Notes: generated by a model not told the origin, from the letters alone. Positions 15,467 to 23,868 are shown, numbered from the stretch's first letter. The stretch: 39,431 bases of DNA from Clostridiales bacterium (GCA_004555535.1 SFHU01000011.1:1-39431); one strand, 5' to 3'. Numbers and translations are program-made.

Positions 15467-15928
15467 ATGAGCAGAATGGCCGAAAAGGTTGCGTACCTCA
15501 GGGGTCTGGCCGAGGGTCTGGGCGTCAGCGGCGACAGCGATCAGGGCAAGCTGATGCTGGCCGTCATCGACGCGCTGGAGGCCTTCGCGCAGGAGAGCGG
15601 GGAGACCTGCGAAAAGCTCGATGAGCTGGAGCAGTATGTCGAGGAAATCGACAGCGACGTCAGCGACCTCGAAGAGGCCCTCTTCTCGGAGGAAGACGAG
15701 GATGAAGAGGACGACGAGGACGACGAGGACGAGGATGACGACGACGATGAGGATGACGACGACGATGAGGACGGCGACGGCCTGATCGAATACGAGTGCC
15801 CGCACTGCGGCACGGTGATCTTCTTTGACGAAGAGGCCTTTGACATGGAGGAGGAGCATCTGTGCCCGAACTGCCATCGCAAGGTGTTCGACGAGGAAGA
15901 TGACGGCGATGATTCTGACGATGAGTAA
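15467..15928 (+). CDS. CD1247-like protein with acidic tract and zinc ribbon
   Basis: A 153-residue protein of unknown function. The N-terminus (MAEKVAYLRGLAEGLGV) matches the Clostridia CD1247 N-terminal domain. Residues about 40-70 look helical and coiled (ETCEKLDELEQYVEEIDSDV). They are followed by a tract of about 35 nearly pure Asp/Glu residues. After that comes a four-cysteine zinc-ribbon-like unit (CPHCG and CPNC about 22 residues apart) and another acidic tail. It follows efp with a short gap and ends before a terminator. The acid stretch may be slippage-prone. Role unknown; it may bind a basic partner. Confidence 0.75.
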   Translation: MSRMAEKVAYLRGLAEGLGVSGDSDQGKLMLAVIDALEAFAQESGETCEKLDELEQYVEEIDSDVSDLEEALFSEEDEDEEDDEDDEDEDDDDDEDDDDDEDGDGLIEYECPHCGTVIFFDEEAFDMEEEHLCPNCHRKVFDEEDDGDDSDDE

Positions 15929-15954
15929 CCGCTCAATCTCCGATTGACCTCAAG

Positions 15955-16005
15955 AGGACTGACGCGGATGGGGCGCGCTTGCGCATCCTTCCGTGCAGTC
16001 CTTTT
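15955..16005 (+). terminator. Terminator after the efp operon
   Basis: AGGACTG (15955-15961) pairs with CAGTCCT (15996-16002). Inner GGATG/CATCC and GCGC/GCGC stems are present, and a T-run overlaps the stem end. Confidence 0.7.
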
Positions 16006-16081
16006 CTTGCAATATGGGAAAACCGGGAATATCCGGTCACGGAAGCGGAATGACGGGAAGCACAGAGATTCGATAGCGGGA

Positions 16082-16213
16082 GCGGCCGCGGGCCGCATTC
16101 CTGAGTCGGGGAAAGTGCGCTTCCGACGGCCACGGAGGCAATACACAGGGGAGAGCAGAAGGGTTCAGATGTGGAAGCGGCCACTGGCCGCAGTTTGGGC
16201 GGGCATGGCCCGC
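16082..16213 (+). repeat. Three 15-base palindromes in the leader of the SH3-VanW gene
   Basis: Three palindromes of exactly 15 bases: GCGGCC-GCG-GGCCGC (16082-16096), GCGGCCA-C-TGGCCGC (16177-16191) and GCGGGC-ATG-GCCCGC (16199-16213). The last ends 12 bases before the ATG at 16226. No known riboswitch consensus was recognised in 15929-16225. They may be operators or a structured leader. Confidence 0.55.
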
Positions 16214-16225
16214 AGGGATGGACGC

Positions 16226-17680
16226 ATGAAGAAAATCATTTCTTTTCTGATCGCTCTGCTGCTGGCGGCGGGCGCAGCCCTTGCCGCGGCAGATGAGATC
16301 GTATATACCGCGACGGTCACCAAGGCAATGACCATACGAGAGAAGAAATCCACCTCCGCCAAAAAGCTGGGCAGCGTGGAGGCCGGCGAGTTCATCAACA
16401 TCATCGAATATGAGGAGACCTGGACGCGCATCGAGAAGGACGGCGTGCGGGGCTATATCCTCTCCAAGAACGTGGAGGATCTGGCAAATGCCGCCGGCTA
16501 CAACGACGAGGCGGAGGCACTCTATCTCGGCGTGGCCAGCAAGGCGCTGACCATCCGCTCGGAGATGAGCCGCTCGGCCAAGAAGCTCAACTCGCTCATC
16601 GAGGGCGAGACGGTATATATTTTGGAGCTGGGCGAGGAGTGGTTCCGCGTCGTCAAGCAAGGCATCGAGGGCTATGTGCTCGCCGGCCCCATCACGGATC
16701 TGAAGCCCGCGCACGAGGGCACCGAGCTGCCCGCGGAGTTTGTGCCGCCGCCCCCGTTTGAGGCCGTCTATACCGCGACGGCGGATGTCAACCTCTCCAT
16801 CCGCAAGGAGATGGACGCCGATTCCCGCCTGCTGGGCACGGTCTACGAAAACGAGGACGTCGAGGTCATGGAGATCGAGGGCGACTGGGCGCACGTGCGC
16901 AAGGGCGACGCGGAGGGCTATGTCCGCGCCGACCACCTGCGCTACTACAAGCGCCTGGATCCCTACGGGCCGTACCTGCCGGGCGTCGTGTGGTACCCTT
17001 ACGCGGCCCGGGCGCTTGGCGAGGTCGAGCTCTATGACAACGAGACCGGCGAGCTGCTGCGCACCGTGCCCTCCGGCTCGATCATGGCGGTTTCGGCGCT
17101 CAACGAGGAGCTGGCCGTGACGCTGCCCTATGACCGCATCACGGCGCGCATCCAGGCGACGGGCGCGCTCGAGCTGGAGCCCGTGCTCCCGTGGGACGAG
17201 GCGCAAAACGGCGACCTGATCGCGGTCTTTTCCACCTACTACGACCCGGCGCAGGAGACCTCCGCGCAGATCGGACGCCTGCACAACATCCGCCAGGGCG
17301 TCGAGCGGCTCGACGACGTGATCGTCGGCGCCGAAGAAAAGTTCTATTTCAATGACTTCTGCGCGCCCTACACGAAGGCCAACGGCTATCTCGAGGGCCC
17401 GATCGTCAACTATGTCTCCAGCCAGAAGCTGGGCTACGGCGGCGGCATCTGCCAGGTCTCCACGACGCTTTACAACGCCATTTTGCAGATTCCCATCGAG
17501 GTCATCAAGCAGCAGGTGCATTCCTCCTACGGCATCTCCTATGTGCCGCTTGACATGGACGCCGCGGTCGGTAACGGCAACATCGACCTTCGCCTGCGCA
17601 ATTCGCTGCCCTATGACGTGCGCTTTGCGCTCCAGGCGGAGGGCGGCGTGCTGACCGTGCGCGTGTACAGGGCGAGCTGA
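16226..17680 (+). CDS. Secreted protein with three SH3 domains and a VanW domain
   Basis: A 484-residue exported protein. It has a signal peptide (MKKIISFLIALLLAAGAALAAA) and three bacterial SH3-like repeats at about 25-90, 105-165 and 185-245, each with a T(I/L)R or LSIRKE motif and an EGY(V/I) turn. The C-terminal VanW domain (about 335-480) shows FYFNDFCAPYTKANGY and GGGICQVSTTLYNAIL. SH3b repeats bind peptidoglycan or surface sugars. VanW domains occur in vancomycin-resistance clusters and in many Clostridia cell-surface proteins, with the biochemical function still unclear. The start at 16226 gives a clean signal peptide but a weak ribosome-binding site; 16169 is an in-frame alternative with AGAAGGG upstream. 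It overlaps the next paralogue by one base. Confidence 0.8.
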   Translation: MKKIISFLIALLLAAGAALAAADEIVYTATVTKAMTIREKKSTSAKKLGSVEAGEFINIIEYEETWTRIEKDGVRGYILSKNVEDLANAAGYNDEAEALYLGVASKALTIRSEMSRSAKKLNSLIEGETVYILELGEEWFRVVKQGIEGYVLAGPITDLKPAHEGTELPAEFVPPPPFEAVYTATADVNLSIRKEMDADSRLLGTVYENEDVEVMEIEGDWAHVRKGDAEGYVRADHLRYYKRLDPYGPYLPGVVWYPYAARALGEVELYDNETGELLRTVPSGSIMAVSALNEELAVTLPYDRITARIQATGALELEPVLPWDEAQNGDLIAVFSTYYDPAQETSAQIGRLHNIRQGVERLDDVIVGAEEKFYFNDFCAPYTKANGYLEGPIVNYVSSQKLGYGGGICQVSTTLYNAILQIPIEVIKQQVHSSYGISYVPLDMDAAVGNGNIDLRLRNSLPYDVRFALQAEGGVLTVRVYRAS

Positions 17681-18720
17681 TGCGTGGCATAAGCGCGCGC
17701 GCCGGCGCGTGGATGCTCGCCGCGCTGCTGGCGCTGGGCGCGCCGGCGACGATATGCGCGCAGGAAGCGACGGCGCAGGAGGCGACCGCGCAGGAGGCAG
17801 AGGCGGCCGCCGAATACTACGGCGTCATCGGCACCCGCATGACCGTGCACAAGCGGGGCAGCGAGGATTCGCCCTCGCTGGGCATGATCGAGGCGGGCAC
17901 GGTCGTCGACGTCTACGTCAAGGGCAGAACCTGGACGCGCATCGACTATGAGGGCCAGCAGGGCTATGTGCTGACCAAATATGTCGAGCGCGTGCAGCGC
18001 AAAAACCCGTTCGACGGGCCGATGCCCGGCGTCAGTACGCATGTGGCCGTGGGCTATGTGCTCTCGGACACGAGCTTTAAGCCGGAGGGCTACAACTATC
18101 CCATCGCGGTCAGCGCGGGCTCGTGGCTTTCCATCGAGGAGATCGCCGATGGGCGCGCGTATTTTCCCTATCGCCGGCTTGAGGACAACATGAGCGTCAG
18201 CGTCGACAAATTGAAGCTCTTTGAGTTTGTGCCCTGGGACGAGGCGCAGCCGGGCGACCTGCTCTATGCCTTCACGACCTTCTTTACGACCAGCACGAAC
18301 AAGGAGGGCAACGCCGGGCGGATCTACAACATCGACCTGGCGAGCGAGCGGCTGACGGGCATCCGCGTGCGCGAGGGGGAGCGCTTCTCCTTCAACGCTG
18401 TCTGCGGGCCCTATACCAAGGAAAACGGCTATCGCTCCGCGCCGATTCTCTCCGGTGAGAGCAGCATGGGCTATGGCGGCGGCGTCTGTCAGGTCTGCAG
18501 CACGCTGTACAACATCGTGCTGCGCGTTCCCGCGGTCATCGAGGAGATGAACTGGCATTCGCAGGCGGGCACGAGCTACCTGCCCGCGGGCTTTGACGCG
18601 ACCGTCAGCAACACGAAGGACATGGTCTTTCGCAACGTGCTGCCCTACGATCTGCGCATCGAGTTTGAAACCCTGAACGGCGTCATGACGGCGTTTCTGT
18701 TCCGGGACTATGAGGAATAA
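17680..18720 (+). CDS. Secreted protein with one SH3 domain and a VanW domain
   Basis: A 346-residue exported paralogue of the preceding gene. After the signal peptide there is a short tandem repeat (QEATAQEATAQEA, about residues 29-41), one SH3-like domain (about 45-105, TRMTVHKRG and EGQQGYVLTKY), then a VanW domain (about 215-345) with FNAVCGPYTKENGY and GGGVCQVCSTLYNIVL. The extra Cys in CQVC replaces the Ser of CQVS in its neighbour. The start codon shares its first A with the upstream TGA, so translation is coupled. Both probably act in the cell wall; no substrate is known. It looks like a tandem duplication with loss or gain of SH3 units. Confidence 0.8.
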   Translation: MRGISARAGAWMLAALLALGAPATICAQEATAQEATAQEAEAAAEYYGVIGTRMTVHKRGSEDSPSLGMIEAGTVVDVYVKGRTWTRIDYEGQQGYVLTKYVERVQRKNPFDGPMPGVSTHVAVGYVLSDTSFKPEGYNYPIAVSAGSWLSIEEIADGRAYFPYRRLEDNMSVSVDKLKLFEFVPWDEAQPGDLLYAFTTFFTTSTNKEGNAGRIYNIDLASERLTGIRVREGERFSFNAVCGPYTKENGYRSAPILSGESSMGYGGGVCQVCSTLYNIVLRVPAVIEEMNWHSQAGTSYLPAGFDATVSNTKDMVFRNVLPYDLRIEFETLNGVMTAFLFRDYEE

Positions 18721-18732
18721 TCGGGAGGCTGT

Positions 18733-19479
18733 ATGCGGATACTGATTTCCAACGACGACGGCATCTTCGCGCCCGGCATCGCGGCGCTGGTGCGCGCCTT
18801 TTCCGCGGCGGGACACGAGGTCTACGTCGTCGCGCCGGACGCGCAGCGCTCGGCGGCGAGCCACAGCATGACGCTGACCGCGCCGCTGTACGTGCGCGAG
18901 GAGACGCTTGAGGGCGCGACGCGCGCCTGGGCGGCCAGCGGCACGCCGGTCGACTGCGTGAAGCTCGGCCTGCACACGCTCTGCCCGCAGGCGGAGCTCG
19001 TCGTCTCCGGCGTCAACCACGGCTACAACGCGGGCATCGACGTGCTCTATTCTGGCACGGTGGCCGCGGCGATGGAGGGCGCGCTCAACGGACGGCCGGC
19101 CATCGCCGTCTCCCTCTCGCCCCGGCGCGAGGATACCTACGACCTCGCCGCGCAGCTGGCGGTACGGATGCTCGAGCATCTGCGCGAGCACCCGCTGCCG
19201 AGGCGGACGGTGCTCAACCTCAACTATCCGGCGGCGGACAGGGCGCTGGGCGTCCGGGTCGTGCCGGCGGCGGATTCGAGCTACACCGAGCACTATGTGC
19301 CCGATGTCGACGACAAGGGGCGGCCCTGCTACCGCGTGCAGGGCACGCAGGACCCGCTCGAGCCCGGCGAGGACGATTGCTCCCTGCTCGCGCAGGGCTA
19401 CGCGACCGTGACCCTGCTGGGTCCTGATCTGACGAATGCGGAGGCTACGGCGGCATTTAGAGCCGGTTTGGACGCCTGA
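18733..19479 (+). CDS. surE: 5'/3'-nucleotidase SurE
   Basis: A 248-residue metal-dependent nucleotidase. The N-terminal MRILISNDDGIFAPGI holds the catalytic Asp8-Asp9 pair. VVAPDAQRSAASHSMTL and SGVNHGYNAGIDVLYSGTVAAAMEG are the other SurE signatures. SurE dephosphorylates nucleoside 5'- and 3'-monophosphates and sometimes short polyphosphate. The length is normal. It follows the VanW gene by 12 bases with GGGAGG upstream, so it is probably cotranscribed, and it ends in a strong terminator. Confidence 0.95.
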   Translation: MRILISNDDGIFAPGIAALVRAFSAAGHEVYVVAPDAQRSAASHSMTLTAPLYVREETLEGATRAWAASGTPVDCVKLGLHTLCPQAELVVSGVNHGYNAGIDVLYSGTVAAAMEGALNGRPAIAVSLSPRREDTYDLAAQLAVRMLEHLREHPLPRRTVLNLNYPAADRALGVRVVPAADSSYTEHYVPDVDDKGRPCYRVQGTQDPLEPGEDDCSLLAQGYATVTLLGPDLTNAEATAAFRAGLDA

Positions 19480-19493
19480 AACGGCGAAAATGT

Positions 19494-19525
19494 TGCAAGA
19501 AGAGGAATTCTTCTTGCATTTTTTT
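19494..19525 (+). terminator. Terminator after surE
   Basis: TGCAAGAAGA (19494-19503) pairs with TCTTCTTGCA (19509-19518), followed by seven T. The stem end overlaps the -35 of the next promoter. Confidence 0.92.
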
Positions 19526-19542
19526 GACTTGTCTGTTACAAT
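19514..19542 (+). promoter_or_regulatory. Promoter of the rpiR-flavoprotein operon
   Basis: TTGCAT (19514-19519), a 17-base spacer and TACAAT (19537-19542). The -35 lies in the 3' arm of the surE terminator. Confidence 0.7.
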
Positions 19543-19587
19543 GGTGCCAGCAAAAAAGCCGCACAGGCTTCAGGAGGACGAAACCTT

Positions 19588-20454
19588 ATGCAGGATATGC
19601 AGGACATGCTGCGCCGGCTCAATCAGTCCGGCAAGCGTCTGAGCAAGGGACACAGGAAGATCGCCGAATATATCGTCGAGCACTATGACAAGGCGGTCTT
19701 CATGACGGCAAGCAAGCTGGGCGAGAAGGTCGGCGTGAGCGAATCGACGGTCGTGCGCTTCGCCTCGGCGATGGGCTACGAGGGCTATCCGCAGCTTCAG
19801 CGGGCGCTTCAGGAGCTTGTGCGCCATTGGCTGACCGCCGTTCAGCGCTTCGAGATGGCGACGGATATCGACCAGAGCGAGGTGCTGCGCACCGTGCTGC
19901 ATGCCGATATGCAGAATATCCGCACGACGACCGAGGAGATCGACACCGCCGCGTTTGACGAGGTGGTCGACAAGATCATCGCCGCGCGCAACATCTACGT
20001 CATGGGCCTGCGCTCTGCGGCGCCGATCGCGCAGTTCCTGGCCTATTACCTCAACTTCATCTTCGACAACGTGCGCATCGTCTCCGAGGCGAGCGGCGAC
20101 GTCTTCGAGCAGATCAGCCGCATCAACGAGAGCGACCTGCTCTTCGGCATCAGCTTCCCGCGCTATTCGACGCGCACCATCGAGGCGATGAGCTTTGCCA
20201 AGGCGCGCGGCTCCCAGGTCGTCGGCCTGACGGACGGCCCGATGTCGCCCGTCTACGCGACGAGCACGGTCTGCCTCACCGCGCGCACGGATATGGCCTC
20301 CTTCGTCGACTCGATGGCCGCGCCGCTGTCCGTGATCAACGCGCTGATCGTCGCGCTGGGCCTGCGCCGCAAGGAGGAGCTCTCCGAACACTTCAGGCTG
20401 ATGGAAGGAATCTGGGATGAATACAGGGTCTATGTCGGAAAAGACCGCGCCTGA
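19588..20454 (+). CDS. RpiR/MurR-family transcriptional regulator
   Basis: A 288-residue regulator with an N-terminal RpiR helix-turn-helix (about residues 1-78; KLGEKVGVSESTVVRFASAMG is the typical signature, here cut to its core) and a C-terminal SIS phosphosugar-binding domain (about 110-250; IYVMGLRSAAPIAQFLAYY and LLFGISFPRYSTRTIEAM). Such proteins sense phosphorylated sugars and control carbohydrate or cell-wall sugar genes. AGGAGG precedes the ATG. Its 3' end overlaps the next gene by 38 bases. The target genes are unknown; the flavoprotein and kinase downstream are co-directional. Confidence 0.88.
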   Translation: MQDMQDMLRRLNQSGKRLSKGHRKIAEYIVEHYDKAVFMTASKLGEKVGVSESTVVRFASAMGYEGYPQLQRALQELVRHWLTAVQRFEMATDIDQSEVLRTVLHADMQNIRTTTEEIDTAAFDEVVDKIIAARNIYVMGLRSAAPIAQFLAYYLNFIFDNVRIVSEASGDVFEQISRINESDLLFGISFPRYSTRTIEAMSFAKARGSQVVGLTDGPMSPVYATSTVCLTARTDMASFVDSMAAPLSVINALIVALGLRRKEELSEHFRLMEGIWDEYRVYVGKDRA

Positions 20455-21685
20455 CGTGCTGGTCGTCGGCGGCGGCGCGGCGGGCATGATGGCTGCCCTG
20501 CAGGCTGCCTGGGCCGGCGCAAGGGTGCTGCTGCTGGAGAAGAACGAAAAGCTGGGCAAGAAGATCTATATCACCGGCAAGGGCCGCTGCAACGTGACGA
20601 ACACCGCCGATGTGGAGGCGTTCATGCGCGAGGTGCCGCGCAACCCGAGGTTCCTGAGCGCCGCCGTGCGCCAGTTCGGCCAGGAGGACGTCGTCTCGCT
20701 CCTTGAAATGCTCGGCACGCCGACCAAGGTTGAGCGCGGCGGGCGCGTTTTCCCCGTCAGCGACCACGCCAGCGACGTGACGCGCGCGCTGCACAGGGGC
20801 ATGACGGACGCCGGCGTGCAGGTGGAGCTCAATACCGCCGTCTCGCAGGTGCGCCGCGAGGGGGAGGGCTTCGCCGTCCGCCTCGCGCAGGGCGGGGAGC
20901 TGCGCGCCAAATGCGTCATCGTCGCCACCGGCGGCATCAGCTACCCCTCGACCGGCTCCACCGGCGACGGCTATGCCTTCGCCAAAGAGAACGGCCACAG
21001 CGTCACGCCGCTTCGGGGCGCGCTCGTCGGGCTGACGATTGGCGAAAAGTGGCCGCAGCTGCTCCAGGGCCTCTCGCTCAAGAACGTGCGCGTGAGCGCC
21101 CGGATCGGCAAAAAGAAGATCTTTGACGAGCTGGGCGAGATGCTCTTCACGCATTTCGGCGTCAGCGGGCCGCTGATTCTGACGCTGAGCAGTCACATGC
21201 CCGACGATCCCGCGCAGGCCGTCGTGACGCTGGATATGAAGCCCGCGCTCACGCCGGAGCAGGTCGATCTGCGGCTGCAGAGGGAGTTTGCAGAAAATGC
21301 GCGAAAGCAGCTCTCCTCCGTGCTGCTGACGCTGATGCCCGCGCGCATGGGGCCGGTGTTCGCGTCGCTGTGCGGTCTCTCGCCGGAGCTACCCGTCGGG
21401 CAGATCACGCGGGAGCAGCGCCACGCGCTGGGCGCGATGCTCAAGGCGCTGCCGCTGCATATCGACGGCGCGCGCCCAGTGGAGGAGGCGGTTGTCACCC
21501 GCGGCGGCGTGAATGTGCTGGAGGTCGTTCCGGGAAGCATGATGAGCAAGCTGACGCCCGGGCTGTTCTTCGCGGGCGAGGTGCTCGACGTGGACGCGCA
21601 TACCGGCGGCTTCAACCTGCAGATCGCGTTTTCGACCGGCGCGCTTGCGGGCCGCAAAGCGGCGGAATTCGCGCTCGCACTGTGA
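20417..21685 (+). CDS. FAD-dependent oxidoreductase, HI0933/BaiN family
   Basis: A 422-residue flavoprotein. The Rossmann FAD motif is VLVVGGGAAGMMAALQAA near residue 14, with ITGKGRCNVTN near 53. Other family signatures are IVATGGISYPSTGSTGDGY near 170, LFTHFGVSGP near 240 and the C-terminal GGFNLQIAFSTGALAGRKAA. HI0933-type proteins are widespread and poorly characterised; one Clostridia member (BaiN) was linked to bile-acid dehydroxylation, but most are not. The start at 20417 has AAGGAA upstream and overlaps rpiR by 38 bases; the ATG at 20432 is an alternative. I would not assign a bile-acid role here. Confidence 0.87.
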   Translation: MNTGSMSEKTAPDVLVVGGGAAGMMAALQAAWAGARVLLLEKNEKLGKKIYITGKGRCNVTNTADVEAFMREVPRNPRFLSAAVRQFGQEDVVSLLEMLGTPTKVERGGRVFPVSDHASDVTRALHRGMTDAGVQVELNTAVSQVRREGEGFAVRLAQGGELRAKCVIVATGGISYPSTGSTGDGYAFAKENGHSVTPLRGALVGLTIGEKWPQLLQGLSLKNVRVSARIGKKKIFDELGEMLFTHFGVSGPLILTLSSHMPDDPAQAVVTLDMKPALTPEQVDLRLQREFAENARKQLSSVLLTLMPARMGPVFASLCGLSPELPVGQITREQRHALGAMLKALPLHIDGARPVEEAVVTRGGVNVLEVVPGSMMSKLTPGLFFAGEVLDVDAHTGGFNLQIAFSTGALAGRKAAEFALAL

Positions 21686-21745
21686 CAGGCGCGCGGGGCG
21701 GAGCATATCCCAAAAACAGAACATCATCAGACAGGGAGGATCAGC

Positions 21746-23218
21746 ATGGACGGACGCAACGAGGAGGACCGCCGCATCTATGAGCGAAGCGCGCGGCTGG
21801 TCCTGCTGCTGGCGCTGCGCGAGGAGGCTCCGGGCGCAAGGGTGCGCTTTGAGCACAGCATCGGGCGGGGCATCTATTTAAACGTCACCGGCGTGAGCCT
21901 GACGGCGGCGCTCGTGCGGCGCATCGAGGAGAAGATGCGCGAGGTCGTGCGGCGCGATCTGCCGATCGTCAAATCCCGCTTAACGCGGGAGCAGGCCATC
22001 GCCTATTTCGCCGCGCAGGGGCAGGACGACACCGTCCGCCTGCTCGGCTACCGGCCATACGACTATTTCGACGTCTACACCTGCGACGGGCTGAGCGAGT
22101 ACTTCTACGGCGCGATGGCAGCCTCGACGGGGGAAATCGCGAGCTTCGCGCTGCGGTTTTACTATCCCGGCATGGTGCTGCTGCTGCCGGGGCAGGATCT
22201 TTCCGGCCCGCCTGATCCGTTTGTCGAGCGGCCGCAGCTCATGCGCGCCTATGCCGAGGCGGGCGAATGCTCGAGGATCCTCGGCTGCGAGACGGCCGCG
22301 GATCTCGACGACATCATCGCCCGGGGCGGCGCGCGGGAATTCATCCGCGTGAGCGAGGCCCTGCAGGAGCGGACAATCGCGCAGATCGCGGAGCGCATCG
22401 TCGCACGGGGCGCGCGCATCGTATTTGTCGCGGGACCGTCCTCGAGCGGCAAGACGACGTTTGCCAACCGGCTCGGCGTTCAGCTGCGCGTGAGCGGCAA
22501 GCGCCCCGTCGCGATTTCGCTGGACAATTACTACCGCAACCGCGGCGAGGTGCCGCTCGGGCCGGACGGAAAGCCCGATCTCGAATGCCTCGAAGCGATC
22601 GACGTGCCGCTGTTCAACGAGCAGCTCGTCGAGCTGCTGGCCGGGCGCGAGGTGGAGCTGCCGCTCTACTCCTTCAAGACCAAGATGCGCGAGGAGAAGG
22701 GCGTGCGCCTGCGCGTGAGCGAGGATCAGGTGCTGATCGTCGAGGGCATCCACGGGCTCAACGACGCGCTGAGCGCGGACATTCCCAGCGAGCTCAAGTT
22801 CCGCGTCTACGTCAGCGCGCTGACGCAGCTCAACCTGGATAACCACAACCGCATCCGCACGACGGACGTGCGCCTGCTGCGGCGCATGGTGCGCGACCAC
22901 AGGACGCGCGCGACCAGCGCGGTGGAGACGCTGGCCATGTGGGACAGCGTGCGCGCGGGCGAGGAGCGCTACATCTTCCCGTTCCAGGAGCGGGCGGACG
23001 TCATGTTCAATTCCTCGCTGCTCTACGAGATCGCCGTGCTCAAAAAATACGCCTATCCGATGCTCAGGGCGATTCCGCCGCAGAGCCCGCATTACACGAG
23101 GGCGCGCAGGCTGGTGAAGTTCCTCAACTATTTCCTCGACTGCGGCGACGAGAGCGAGATTCCGCCGACGTCGATCCTGCGGGAATTCATCGGCGGCTGC
23201 ACGTTCTATGGCGAATGA
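21746..23218 (+). CDS. Uridine-kinase-like protein with N-terminal ThrRS-type editing-like domain
   Basis: A 490-residue protein. The first 200 residues resemble the TGS and SAD-like region found in threonyl-tRNA synthetase (SRLTREQAIAYFAAQGQDD, then a TCDGLSEYFYGAM segment). The C-terminal half is a P-loop kinase of the uridine kinase/phosphoribulokinase family: Walker A GPSSSGKTT near residue 230, then ISLDNYYRNR and VLIVEGIHGLND. This fusion is common in Firmicutes and is usually annotated as nucleoside kinase. GGGAGG precedes the ATG. It lies 60 bases after the flavoprotein gene and is probably in the same transcript. The true substrate is not established by sequence. Confidence 0.87.
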   Translation: MDGRNEEDRRIYERSARLVLLLALREEAPGARVRFEHSIGRGIYLNVTGVSLTAALVRRIEEKMREVVRRDLPIVKSRLTREQAIAYFAAQGQDDTVRLLGYRPYDYFDVYTCDGLSEYFYGAMAASTGEIASFALRFYYPGMVLLLPGQDLSGPPDPFVERPQLMRAYAEAGECSRILGCETAADLDDIIARGGAREFIRVSEALQERTIAQIAERIVARGARIVFVAGPSSSGKTTFANRLGVQLRVSGKRPVAISLDNYYRNRGEVPLGPDGKPDLECLEAIDVPLFNEQLVELLAGREVELPLYSFKTKMREEKGVRLRVSEDQVLIVEGIHGLNDALSADIPSELKFRVYVSALTQLNLDNHNRIRTTDVRLLRRMVRDHRTRATSAVETLAMWDSVRAGEERYIFPFQERADVMFNSSLLYEIAVLKKYAYPMLRAIPPQSPHYTRARRLVKFLNYFLDCGDESEIPPTSILREFIGGCTFYGE

Positions 23219-23259
23219 CGGCAGGCAGAATTTTCTTTTCGCCGGCGTCAAAAAACGTC

Positions 23260-23302
23260 TATACTTTCGCCTCCTTCCGCGCACAATAGCGGCAAGGAGG
23301 CG
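23260..23302 (+). promoter_or_regulatory. Hairpin that sequesters the Shine-Dalgarno of the lipoprotein gene
   Basis: CGCCTCCTT (23268-23276) pairs perfectly with AAGGAGGCG (23294-23302), continued by CCGC/GCGG, so the Shine-Dalgarno AAGGAGG is fully inside a stem. A -10-like TATACT lies at 23260-23265 with a weak -35. The exact transcription start decides whether the full 5' arm is transcribed. Confidence 0.55.
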
Positions 23303-23308
23303 AATTCA

Positions 23309-23854
23309 GTGAAAAAATGGATGTTGGCTCTGCTGTGCATGGCTGCGGCGAGCCTGGTGATGAGCGGCTGCGCGGCGAACGCCAGCGGGACGACGGCGAC
23401 GGCCGCGCCGCTGACGACGAACGCGCCCATGACGACCATGGAGCCCGCGACGGCCGAACCGACGATGGCGGCGACGATTGCGCCGGAGGCGACGGCCAGC
23501 GCGCAGACGTCCATGACGCCCGCGGAGGCGGGCCGTCTGGCGGAGAAGATCAGCGAAGCTGTAGAGCGCATCAGCGAGGTCAATGACGCGGAGGTCGTCG
23601 TCAGCGAAAACCGCGTGCTGGTGGCCGTGGAGTTTGAGAACCAGTACAATGCAGGCCTCGACGAGCGGATGAAGCAGACGATCATCGAGACGGTGCAGAA
23701 GGTCGACGACAGTCTGACGGACATCGAGGTCACGGACGACGACACGCTCTACGGTCAGGTCAAGGGTCTGGCGGAGCGCGTCGGCAAGGCGACCGGCCTT
23801 GACGAGCTGGCGGACGATTTCGGCGACCTGTGGGACAGAATCATCGGAAGATAA
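23309..23854 (+). CDS. YhcN/YlaJ-like lipoprotein
   Basis: A 181-residue lipoprotein. The signal peptide ends in a lipobox VMSGC with Cys21 as the lipidated residue. A Thr/Ala/Pro-rich linker (about 22-70) precedes a domain (about 73-181) with AEKISEAVERISEVNDAEVVVSE split across the start, which resembles the YhcN/YlaJ family of spore-associated lipoproteins in Bacillus. The start is GTG at 23309. The ribosome-binding site is buried in a perfect hairpin, which suggests translational control. It is monocistronic with a strong terminator. A germination or cortex role is known for relatives only; here it is inference. Confidence 0.7.
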   Translation: MKKWMLALLCMAAASLVMSGCAANASGTTATAAPLTTNAPMTTMEPATAEPTMAATIAPEATASAQTSMTPAEAGRLAEKISEAVERISEVNDAEVVVSENRVLVAVEFENQYNAGLDERMKQTIIETVQKVDDSLTDIEVTDDDTLYGQVKGLAERVGKATGLDELADDFGDLWDRIIGR

Positions 23855-23868
23855 GAGAAGAAGCAGAC

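Noticed and set aside
15929..16225. Possible riboswitch (c-di-AMP, c-di-GMP or similar) before the SH3-VanW genes
   Set aside because: Envelope genes often have such leaders, but I could not find the conserved core strings of those riboswitches; only simple palindromes are seen.
20417..21685. Bile-acid 7-dehydroxylation role for the BaiN-like flavoprotein
   Set aside because: No other bai genes are in the window, and HI0933-family proteins are widespread in bacteria without that pathway.
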